A DNA stretch of 64,000 bases, taken from NCBI GenBank assembly GCA_001599915.1, contig BCIG01000022.1:62001-126000 (forward strand), read 5' to 3'. The notes under the pieces are model-generated. The model saw nothing but the letters and a program-made list of their open reading frames with translations. It had not been told where the DNA came from and did no database searches. Every line of letters starts with the position of its first letter. The stretch's first letter is position 1. The stretch comes from Symbiotaphrina buchneri. Lineage: Eukaryota > Ascomycota > Symbiotaphrinales > Symbiotaphrinaceae. Below are positions 11,384 to 21,206 of this stretch, piece by piece. A program made the translations under genes and the position numbers.

Positions 11384-12721
11384 ATGGGTCTTCTCGAACA
11401 GATCTTCAAGACGACTGATATCCTTGTTCCTACCTCCTCGAGCAGCACCTACGTTGCTCCCGTTCCGACCATCATCTCCTCCACGTCCGGCATCATACCT
11501 CCTATTCCCGTTCCAGTTCCCACATCTGTCAGCACCAGTACCGGCAGCTCCGTTGCAGGTGTCCCCAGTGTCATCTCTAGCATCACCAGTTCGCTGTTCG
11601 TGAGCACAAGCACTCTTACTTCCACCATGAGCTATCCTCCTACGACCGTGCCAACCAGCGTGGCCCCAATACCTACCGTCGCTCCCGATGTGCCAGTCTT
11701 TGAAAAGCTCGGAAGTACAGGAGTGGAGACTCTCTAGTAAGCCGCCTAGCGTACCAGCTTGTTCAGGGATGACCTAGCTGACAGCTTTCAGTGTTGTCTT
11801 TGCTTTCATGATCATTTCCGCACTGGCGTTCGCTATCTTGGCCTGGCGTACCCCTATTGTAAGTAACTCCGACGATCGTTCGGTGGTTGGACGTTCAGAA
11901 AGTTGACATTTCCAGGAAAAACGCCTATTCCATATCATTACGACGTTCATCGTCCTATTCGCTGCAATCGCGTACCTTGGCATGGCTATGGGCGGTGGCA
12001 GAGGCTGGACCGTGTACGACGAGGTGGAGCACCACAAGCACGGCGTCCCAGATACCCAACAGCGCGTCTTTCGCCAAGTCCTGTGGGGAAGATACTTCGA
12101 CTGGGCCCTTACGACGCCTCTGCTTCTACTGGACCTCGCTTTGCTGGCCGGTCTTGCTGGAGCGGACATCTTGGTCACTATCGTCGCTGATGAGATTATG
12201 ATCCTCACCGGGCTCTTCGGTGCTCTCGCCCATGGTAAAGCCACTTGGGTTTGGTACACGGTTTCTATTATTGCCTTCCTCTTCGTCATCTTCCAGTTGG
12301 GATGGAACGGCCTTCGCACTGCCCGCACCAGGGACCGGGAGTCTTCTACCTGGTACATGGCTTTGGCAGGATGGACTGCCGTTGTTTGGGTGTTCTATCC
12401 AATGTAAGACTTCCAATCTATACCTAAAAGAACACGACTAACTGGGAGCAGCATCTTTGCTTTGAGCGAAGGCGCCCATATTATCGGGGTTGACGCTGAA
12501 ACCATCGCCTATGGTGTCCTTGATATACTCGCCAAGCCTGTATTCGGCGCCGTCCTCTTGTTCATCCATGACCGCAAGCCCTCAACGTATGTCCCAGAGC
12601 TCCTCTAGTGGGTGTATTGTTACTAACTGCCAGCAGCAATGTCATCCTTGACGGTGTCTGGTCGAATGTATTTGGCCATGAGGGCCGTATCCGTGTCGGT
12701 GAAGACGAAGAAGGTGCATAG
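11384..12721 (+). CDS. Microbial (type I) rhodopsin, predicted light-driven proton pump
   Basis: Five exons: 11384..11736, 11792..11858, 11916..12403, 12452..12586, 12634..12721; 376 residues. The seven-helix retinal protein follows an unusually long Ser/Thr/Pro/Val-rich N-terminal extension of about 117 residues. Bacteriorhodopsin-equivalent residues are all present: R82 = R199, proton acceptor D85 = D202, proton donor D96 = D213 (RYFDWALTTPLLLLDL), W182/Y185/P186 = W298/Y301/P302, release-group E194 = E309 and E204 = E319, D212 = D327, and the retinal Schiff-base lysine K216 = K331 (LDILAKPVFG). This set marks a pump of the Leptosphaeria type, not a lysine-less opsin-related protein. Leu at the L93 position predicts green absorption. 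The last exon has tandem acceptors (CAGCAG), so 375- and 376-residue forms are both possible. Confidence 0.93.
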
Positions 12722-13726
12722 ACACATGCACCAACCAAATTCCACAGCATCAAGATGGAATTGAATCTTTGACACCATCAAGATGGAGGGTTGCAGCTGA
12801 GAGAATCTAACCACAGAAGAGCAGGAAAAGTTTCCCGGAAAATACTTTGCTTAAAAACAAATTGCATCAAATCATCGGCATAAGTTGGCAGGTTGTGCTT
12901 ATCCTTTCATGTTGAAAAGTTTGCTTTTGCATTGGAGTTGGCTGTCGTGGTATGCATATTGCTTCTCAAAATTCTACAATCCGTAGCTATCAAACTTAAT
13001 TTGAATGATCTTCTCCTTCAGAGATTTTGCATGTCTTCTTGTTCAGCTTCCAGGTGACCCTTCAGTCATTAGCATTCCCTGAAGTTTCTGGATGCATGTC
13101 GACTACAGGAGCAACATGGGACAACTCATTCCTACTCACCATCTTTACATACACTGTGAATGTGTCTCTGAGAAGGCAATGCATTCACACCCTCCCTCTC
13201 AAAAATTTCATCTTTTCATGTTCACTTCCTGACAGGACAGGACTTGACATCACATATCTCATTCACTGAACCCCTCTAACAACTCGAACACCGAAAGCAA
13301 CATCGAAGGAGGAGATGATGTCTTGCCCTTCTACCCTTCTCCTTCAACCAGCACTTGGACACTTTGCTCTCCCTCATTTACGACTTCGAAGACGACTTTG
13401 GTTCACCAGTTCTCGACAACTAGCTGTCGAAATCCAGCCAACACCCATCTCGGCAGACGTCTCTGGCAAATACAGCAAGTACTCCATCCATCATCGAAGG
13501 GACGGCATCTCAATCCTGCTGCGTCTGATCTCGTGTCCGCACGTCGGCCTCTCATTCACCGTTCGACATCTTCAGGCGGTTTCTCATCTGAACGTCCCCG
13601 CTTCATTTCCCCAAGAACCACTCGAGAAGAAGTAAAACAGATAGTCGAGCACCGGCCAATACCAAACCGTCGAACCCTCGAACCAACCCTCGAACCGACC
13701 CTCAAACCTCTCCAAAGCAGAGCACA
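12722..13726. other. Intergenic; weak open frames only
   Basis: AT-rich 3' flank of the opsin followed by a C-rich stretch. A 106-codon frame opens with tandem ATGs at 13315, and a longer frame overlaps it without an ATG. Neither resembles a known protein. A degenerate 12-bp repeat lies at 13669-13707. Confidence 0.5.
13669..13707. repeat. Short degenerate tandem repeat (about 12-bp unit)
   Basis: About three copies of an AACC(A/G)ACCCTCG-like unit, immediately upstream of the doubtful small gene at 13727. Confidence 0.7.
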
Positions 13727-14014
13727 ATGTTCCCCCCATCCTGCCCAACGGGATTTCTGCTCACGCTCGTGTTCTTCGAGCTGCTGGGCATCGTCTTCGC
13801 CGCGGACATGTGGTGGAACTTCGACTTTTACTTCCCGCACCTGGCTCCTCGGCCCGAACCTCGCATGCGTGCCCCCAGGGAAGTGCAAGCGCAGCGAGTT
13901 TGGGGGAACGACAGGGTGAGGGAGGCGGTGGAGCGCTACTTAGAGAGGGTGGGTGCAGGGCTTGAGAATGGGGTGAGGTTGGGGTTTGATGAAGAGAGGA
14001 GGAGCGCGGTGTAG
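13727..14014 (+). CDS. Hypothetical small one-helix protein
   Basis: An intronless 95-codon frame starts at ATG 13727. Residues 9-26 form a clear hydrophobic helix (FLLTLVFFELLGIVFAAD), followed by an aromatic WWNFDFYF patch and a charged C-terminal half rich in Arg/Glu. This could be a single-pass membrane or secretory-pathway protein. I recognise no family. The call rests on the helix and the C-terminal composition only, so it may be a chance frame. Confidence 0.35.
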   Translation: MFPPSCPTGFLLTLVFFELLGIVFAADMWWNFDFYFPHLAPRPEPRMRAPREVQAQRVWGNDRVREAVERYLERVGAGLENGVRLGFDEERRSAV

Positions 14015-14603
14015 ATGGCTGGAAGGAGGTGCTGGTAGGGAGGCGGTGTTAAGGGCGTGCAGAAAGAGGTTTTGAGGAGAGTGCACAGGGGGGATGGAGT
14101 GGAAGTGGTGAGTTTGTGAGAATCATGCTTCCAGAGTCGGCAGAGGAACTAAGCTGACTTAATCGGATAGGAGTCTCCAAGGAAGCATTTAGTGCCAGAG
14201 GGCTACAGGAGCAGGAAACGCAGGATATGGATTGAATGTCGGCAGGTGGTGGGTCGAATGTGGTTGACCATGTATCTGGTGTGACGGTCCTTGTTGCTTC
14301 GTCAGTTTCTGCCTTGATAGCATGCTCCTAGGTGCTTCAGTCTGGGCTGGCCCGGGTTGGAGTCGTTGGGCGCTGTCAAATCAACCTGCAATCATACTGT
14401 GACACGCTGGTAATGAGTGACGATGGCATGACTTTTCGCGGTAACGAATGACTGTTCATCTGGAATAGCAAATGGGGAATCAAACCGCGACTGAGCAAAC
14501 AACAAATCCATGCGCTATCCATTATCCGTCTCATTTCGTAACTATCACGTTACACCCTGTAACCCTCAATGCAACGCTTTGGATGAAAGTTGAATGTTAT
14601 CTC
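14015..14603. other. Intergenic, 3' flank of the SDR gene
   Basis: No coding or regulatory feature recognised. Confidence 0.55.
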
Positions 14604-15639
14604 TCAGAGATTCTGAAGGATTCCTGGTTGGATCTTCTCAAGCTTGGCCGACAGCTCAGTCCAGACTTTGCTCTGGTTCTCAGGGTTTCTGGACCAGAGA
14701 CAGTAGGAGCGGGCCTAGATGTATTAGCTGATGGCTATGCTATATGATGCCCGGGGTGGGTGGCTCGGCAAAGGATACTCACTTGGTAACCTTGCAGTCG
14801 CTCAGATACTGCCCATGAGTCTCCTTCCCGGCCGTTGCAGCATAGACCAGAGTGCGAGCTCCTTCCTCGGTCTGCCTAGCAAACAGCGCCTTGTAGATGC
14901 CCACGACTGGACTGGTCATCTCCCTAGTCAAGGAGGAATGGCACAACCCAGGATTGGTACAATTGATGATGACGTTGGGATCCTTTTCCATGGCGGCAAG
15001 CTGGCGGACTGCGTAGATTTCGAGGAGCTTAGAGAGTGGGTAGCGTTGCTTCATGTTGGCCGTCTTTTCGTCATTGAGCGTCTCAAAGATCTTGCCAGTC
15101 GGAGCATTGCGTTCCTCGAACTTGGTCCAGGCATGCGTATCGCTAGTGACGATGGTGAGATGAGTGTTGGTCGCGAAAGACTGTGCGGTCTTGCGTAGCT
15201 TGGGTAGAAGAAGACCTGCAAGCAGAACGGTGCTGACGACGTTGGTGGTAATGGTGCTCTCATTGTCCTCAGCCAGACGAAATTGCTTCGTGTTGATGCC
15301 GGCGTTCTCAAGGAGGACATCCAGACGTGGCAGGGTTTCAGCACGCTTGGCGAACGCCTTGACAGAGGTGTATGAGTTGAGATCGAGAGGCCAGACCTGC
15401 AGGGTCCCAGTAGAGCATTGTGTGGAAGATTCGATAAGACGCTTAGCCTCTGCACCTTTGTCCTCAGAACGAACTGCGAGGATCACGGATGAAGCACCAA
15501 GGCGTACGAAAGCTTTGGCCGCTTCAAAGCCCAACCCAGAGTTGCTGCCGGTCACGATGACCGTCTTCCCTGTCATGTCCACCCTAGGCTCGGGCAAGCG
15601 CACGAAGAACTGGCTCCTGAGAAAGCCAAGCGCACCCAT
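14604..15639 (-). CDS. Short-chain dehydrogenase/reductase, retinol-dehydrogenase-like
   Basis: Two exons: 15639..14783 and 14688..14604; 313 residues. The classical SDR features are a TGSNSGLG nucleotide-binding turn at about residues 31-38, an acidic D in WPLDLNS, ENAGI (the NAG motif), a serine in the LTIVTSDTHA strand and the YPLSK catalytic Tyr/Lys. The sequence belongs to the broad RDH/WWOX/TIC32-like group, which reduces or oxidises retinoids, steroids or other small carbonyls with NADP(H). The substrate is unknown. Splicing to the acceptor TGGTCCAG gives the C-terminus KNPENQSKVWTEL...IQPGI, typical of the group. A second acceptor (CTAG, 14716) would shift the frame and lose that tail. 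The opsin gene lies about 2 kb away. Confidence 0.87.
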
Positions 15640-16768
15640 TGTTGCGGTATTACGGCTGGTATCAGATGCTCGGGGTTGGAAAGAGAGGTGTAGGAGAAAG
15701 GCAGATGAGAATACGTCTACTGAGATGGGTAGATTTGGTGAGGCAGAGGTCCACCGTAGCAGTGAATGACAGGCATACGAAATGAGATGGAATCAAAGGG
15801 AAATGCGTTTCTGTCACACGGAGACTTTTGGTGGGCAGTCCTGTAGAACAAACAATGCCGGATTTAGGATTTAAGAGTCTGGTCCCCCTTACTGGGTTGC
15901 AACATCACTCGAGCTCCATGGCAAAAGGGTCCAATTCGCTTGCACAACGAGAATCTGTCTGCTCGACGATACCAACTCTTTGGTGTCTCGAGAGGAGAAG
16001 CATCTGTAGTCTGAATTTGCTGTAGCACGATAAGTGGTAGGCACGTAGGTACTGAATGAAGATCGTGCTTTAGGTTGGAGATGTAAGCCTCTGTTTATCT
16101 TAATATGAAGCATAAACGGCGAAACCGTTAAGGTAGCTGAGGTAAGCCGCTAAATCCCATCCACCATCCATGATCCGACGAAAGCCCCGTGCATTATTAC
16201 CCTGTCGACACATCTGACATCAGCACTTGAGCACTGCATAGGAGGCCTGGGTCTCAATGTGTGGCTAAGGGACTGGATGCCTGAATTATTTAAGTTACGA
16301 TAGCGTTGAATTTAACCTTAACATCATCTCCCAGTGGCCATCGGTTCAGCTTCAATTCGCACCTATGTAGGCAAGGACCGCAGCTAAAATATTACTCCAC
16401 AGCGACTTTTACCGCATTGAGAGGAAATAGGAGAGCGCAGATCTAAATCTGGGACATTACTGACAAGGTTCGGGAGTGCAGTGAGCATTATCTGGCATGA
16501 AGTCCATATGGCCTTCAATTTCTTTGAAACGCATAAGCAAATAGATTCAGCTGATACACAGCCGCAAGGCCTCCGATCCTTCAGCGAAATGAAGAGAATC
16601 AGCAGAGGAACGGCTTCAAAAATTATAACTATAAAGAGGCTTGTCTGAGCCGCCGTGGACTAACCCGCAACTCAGCAACAGGACAGACTTTACACGATTG
16701 ACCTCGGCGTGAAGCTTTGCAGGATTTTTCATTTTTCGAAATACCACGTTATTCTCATATCATCTCCA
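15640..16768. other. Divergent intergenic region (SDR / secreted protein)
   Basis: No gene seen. It holds the promoters of both flanking genes, including a TATA box at 16630. Confidence 0.55.
16630..16636 (+). promoter_or_regulatory. TATA box of the secreted-protein gene
   Basis: TATAAAG lies 133 bp upstream of the start codon at 16769, followed by a short leader. A clear TATA element is typical of strongly regulated fungal genes. Confidence 0.5.
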
Positions 16769-17604
16769 ATGGCATCCTTCAAAAGCTCGCTGGCAGCTTC
16801 TATACTCGCCCTGGGGGCACTGGCGGCTGCTCTGCCATCCCACAAGACCATTCTCCAGCGAGACAGTTCATATCACATCGACGTCGAGATCGGCCAGAAC
16901 TCAGTAAGCCAACCTCCGAAATCCGCCTCCTCTAAGACTACTTGCACTAACTGATCCTTCAGTTTGACATTGGCGACCAGGCTGCCGGTGTATTCATGTC
17001 CAAGTACATTCAACCAGTCTGTTCAGCTACCGGTTGCGATGGCGGGTCCCCCCAAAAATTCAACTACGTGGTTCCCAGCTCCGGCTACACAGCGCAAGGA
17101 ACAGCGACCATCACCATGACCGGGAATGCCGACAATAGCAACAACGAGATTTCATCGCTTCTCCAAGCCATCAACACTGCAATGCTTCTCTCCGGCGTAT
17201 GCAAAGGCGTGACAGCCCAGAAGTGTATCAACACCCCTGAGCCTCTGAATGCACACTCCCCCAACAAGGAGAAGCGTGAGTCAGCTAAGACGACTCTGGA
17301 CTGTCAGGAAATTGGATTGTAAGTTGCCCAGGGGGGTTGACGCATCGCGAAGTACTTGTCTTGCTAATTGTCGGTTAGTGGCCGCTGCTCCCTTGCCAAC
17401 TTTATCCAGGCGACCATGTACGACTCGAGTGGGTCCCAAAAGGCCCAAGTCACTTTCCAGGGCTCCTCGCAGGATCCCCCGGACGTTACCTGCTCGGATA
17501 TCATTGATGCCATCCAACCTGGGCTGGATGGTCTGCATCTTCCGGATCCTGCTGGAGATATCATCAGCGGAATCCAGGCGGTCTGCCAGGGACTTGGCAG
17601 CTAG
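16769..17604 (+). CDS. Secreted cysteine-rich protein, effector-like, unknown function
   Basis: Three exons: 16769..16903, 16963..17318, 17379..17604; 238 residues. A signal peptide is clear (about residues 1-21, ending in an ALAAALP-type cleavage region) and is followed by a short stretch with an LQRD motif, possibly a pro-region. The mature part has eight cysteines, an even number compatible with four disulfides, and no membrane segment or GPI-like tail. Asn/Ser/Thr richness (TGNADNSNNEISS) suggests glycosylation. I recognise no catalytic domain. The phases of both introns agree and the CQEIGFGRCS join reads naturally. It could be a cell-wall, surface-adhesion or host-interaction protein; nothing in the sequence decides between these. 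Confidence 0.8.
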
Positions 17605-18369
17605 AGATACCCATAGTCCGGCCTGTTTCTTTTTGTCTTCCTTTGTCTGGCCATTGCTCTGTGTTACAGCTTGCTATCGATTATCAACATCCTGCTCGGC
17701 GTTAGTCGAGGGACGTTGCAGGTCCTTTACAGAAAGAGAAGACTATTGTCTTTATTGCATAGTGTATTTTATATTAGTCGAGAAATTCTCATCCTTCTTT
17801 GTACGTTCTCGCGTGAACCGTCCTACTTTGCCGCTAGGGGAGGAATGTATTCTGGACCGGCCTGGTTACACAGCTCATCTTGCCCGCTGTTGCCTTTCAT
17901 CCCTTGCGTTACTGACCGTGCCACACCGCAAGCGGCACTTGGTACATGTGCCTTCCTAAAGAGATTACCGTTACCTTTTCGTGCCATTTGCCGTAGGAGT
18001 TCGACATCCCTTCCGCGGCAAGTGGTGCATATGGCACGCCCTATGTTTATATACGGTTGCCGTTATGTACCAAATGCCGTAGAAGCAGGTTGCGTAGATT
18101 ACGTGTCAAGCGTGTCGCATATTCACCTGTTGTCGTGGGATGACTGCGAGGTCAAGACTTCACAGACGCGCTGCCCCTTTATTCTGGGCCTTCAATCATT
18201 GGAGGAATGAAGGACCAACGCATACTATCAGCGAACAGTTTACTTATACGACGTACAACGTGAGATGTGGGATCATTATTTTCTTAAAATATTCAGTTGC
18301 GAGAAATACAGCATCAAATTAATCGCCGAATTACTTCCCCATGCGTCATTATCAAAAAGCTAGCTCTAT
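17605..18369. other. Convergent intergenic region
   Basis: No gene or clear motif recognised. Confidence 0.55.
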
Positions 18370-20457
18370 CTAGCGACGTGCAGATTTCCTTTTGGGAGCC
18401 AGTCCTCCCTTCGTTTTTGGCAGAGATGTGCGTGCAGCTGATTTCAGCTTGCTCTTCACCGCATCAGTCTGATCCTGCCGGGGAGATTGTGGCATTCCTG
18501 GTCCCTCGGTGAACGGGCGACGCATCGGGTTGTATTGACCGAATATAGTCGTGTACTGACCATCGGTGTAATCAGGAGGCCGCGGCTTGAACTCAACGTT
18601 GTACGCGGGATCATTGGCCGGATCGACGGTAAAGCCACCATTTCCGATCTTGATCCTCGTCTTGCCATACGCTATGTCTTGATCCACGACCTCTCCGTTT
18701 CGATGGGTGAACGTGATCATGGGATCGCCAAAGGCAAGGGAGCTTAGGACGACTTCTGGGGTCTTATACTGCGACATTCCCAACCTCCATCGCCGGCAGG
18801 GTGGCATCTTGTGCGCACCAAGCACGTCGTTCCGGTTCTCCCCCAGGAAGATATTGTTCCGCCCCGGCGTCGTGCTCATGTAACATGCCATGAATGGCAT
18901 GATGCCGGAGAGCCGCTCATTTTCCAGAAATCCTTCCGCGTCGACCTGGGGCGCTTTAGGACCCTTGATGATGCACACCGGCGTCAAGGCTCCCAGATAC
19001 TTAGCCCGCTTGGGCATCAGCGGTTTCGAAAGGTTGACGAGGCTATCGCCGCTGTCATAGACGACCTCAACGTAGAGCTCATATATTCGACTGTAACTGG
19101 GCCCGATGGCTGTCATGTTGAGGGTTACCCCCTGGCAGGGATAAGCTGCCGGGTTGATACCCAAGGCGGGCAGGTCGTCCTCGTACAATGATGGATACGT
19201 GGCTCCTGAGTCGAGCAAAGACCGGTACACTATTTTCGGCCCGACATCACCCGCTTTCCACTCGCCCTTTGCTGATTGTATGTGCAGAAGTGCTTCATGA
19301 GCCGGGATGGGATCAATGCCCAGCTGGGCCGCACCCTGATATCGACGGACCCAGCCAGAACGTTTCCAGAAACCCTAATCCTAATGAGCATGGTTTCTTC
19401 TACCGCCCCTCGCAGAAATGTTATGATTGCTTACCTGATTGATATAATAGTGACCTAAACCATGGGCCGCAGGTTCTCGATCCAATGTAGCACACAACGC
19501 TTGCTTATGCGCACTATCCGGATGCACATCGAGAGGAAACTCGAACCATATGCAGCCGGGACCAAGCTTTTTATAATACGAGTCCAGTCTTTCCATCCGA
19601 TTGGTAGAGAATTCAGGATAAGAATCAGCCTGGTCGACGATCTGTCCGGCATAGAAGATCGTGTACTTCGCACCGTAGCCTATCGTTCCGTTGCGATAGG
19701 CGTTGATTGCGGCTCTTATGTTCATGAGCTCCTCGCGCAAATGGTTTTCCTTGACCGAGTCATCGAACACTTCTTTCAAAGCTCTTATTCGATCGTTGAT
19801 TGTGTCCTGCTTGAGGCTTTCATTGCTATTGAAGATTAGCCTCCTGCGTCAACAAAAATTGTAATTGCTTCATTGACTTACCCAACAATCTTCGCGGATG
19901 GCACACCCTCGAGGGCTGCTCTTTCTTTACGTGCTATTTCAATCCTTTCTTCGAGGATCATGATAGAAGAATTGGGCATCTTGGCTCCCATATGGGTCTC
20001 GCGGATCTTTTCCAGTTCTTGGATTTTCTGATCGGCATGTTCTATGGCACTATATAATAGAATTAGCCATCTCCTGCACACAGGTCGATTCTTATTCTTT
20101 GGAAATTTACCTCATAGGCTTATCCTGGTGCTTTCCGATAACGACTGAAGGCCAGAACGGCAGGTCTCCAGAGGGGTCCGTTCGCGAATCCCATTCGTTC
20201 AGGAATGCAGCTTGCTTCGCCCATTCATCTTCTAAAGCTTTCTTAGTCTCTGCGGCCACTGCAGGAGGAAGCTTTGTAGGCTTTTCCTCGTCGATGGTGC
20301 CAGGGACTCTACGAGCTGTCCTTGACGTCGTCTTCTTGGGGGCGGAGGGTGAGGCTCCTAGCAGCTCATATTTGCGTTTCATATTGTAGTTCTTGGACGT
20401 CGATGCGCCCGTACTGGACCGGGTCCGGTGGTGATTGTCAGGCAGGTTGTTTTCCAT
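18370..20457 (-). CDS. Protein with retropepsin-like aspartyl protease domain
   Basis: Four exons: 20457..20111, 20049..19882, 19843..19435, 19374..18370; 642 residues. The first third is basic, with a Ser/Thr-rich bipartite NLS-like segment (MKRKYELL...APKKT). A charged helical region follows (LEKIRETHM...LEERIEIARKERAALEG), predicted coiled coil. The last 330 residues hold an aspartyl-protease-type motif, LLDSGATYPSLY, with the catalytic-type Asp at residue 363. The C-terminus is Lys/Arg-rich (PKRKSARR). Only one D-S/T-G motif is visible, as in retropepsin-like proteins that dimerise. There is no reverse transcriptase, integrase or terminal repeat nearby, and the gene has normal host-type introns. 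I therefore read it as a host gene, possibly long since domesticated. The cag/gag pair at exon 3 allows a one-residue splice variant. Function unknown. Confidence 0.72.
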
Positions 20458-21206
20458 GATGTAGATTGCGCCAGTGGAATCTCGACCAAACTCTGAATGT
20501 TTTCTCGGGATTGAAAGAGAACTCCAAAGAGCTTCAAAAGGGGCCACCGTAGCCAATATATACGTATTTCAACCAAATGAACATCCATATTTACTCCTCT
20601 GCAAAGAAAGGGAACGACGAGATGAACACAGCCATTCCTTTGAAGCTTGAACATGATCGTTTCCATTGTACTATCATTTACTCATTGGCCGACGGGCTTG
20701 AATGACTGTTGAAATTGTTGTGCGCGGCACAGGATGGCTGCAAGCGGTCGAGCAAGGGGCCTTTGAGCAGCTGAACTCGGGCACTCGAGACTCAAAAAGT
20801 CCAATATGGGCAGTACACGGGTTAAGGTGCATGGTAATTTTTCAGGGGCATCAGGAAGGTCGTACAGGAACAGACCATGCGGTCTCCTTTTGGCATTGCA
20901 GACGTGTTGGGTCGTCAGATTCCTCGGTTCGGAGCTCTTTGTTCTCTGTTGTCCGCCCAGGAACCCCCTTGATTCCTCGGGGACATGTTGTTTGATGGAG
21001 TCGCATCGTGTAGAAGCCAGCACTTAAAGAAAACACTACTCTGAAAACAATACTCTCACATCGCTTCATGCGCCGTTCTTGTGGCTTTTGGAGTGAATAA
21101 TCTCTGGTTCTGGTGCAAAATAATCGCCCTGCAAAGTTAGCGCGCCCGGCGAAAAGGGGCCCCCTGAATCTCAAAACAAGCTTTTGGCGAGGTCGAGTAG
21201 GTAGCG
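20458..21206. promoter_or_regulatory. Bidirectional promoter region
   Basis: The start codons of two divergent genes are 749 bp apart. No defined motif was recognised, but the shared spacer allows co-expression of the retropepsin-like gene and its neighbour. Confidence 0.4.

Noticed and set aside
13323-13919. 198-codon frame
   Set aside because: Opens with TTG, is Ser/Thr/Arg low complexity, and overlaps the better small frame at 13727.
18370-20457. Retropepsin-like gene considered as part of an LTR element
   Set aside because: No long terminal repeats, reverse transcriptase or integrase nearby, and ordinary introns; treated as a host gene.
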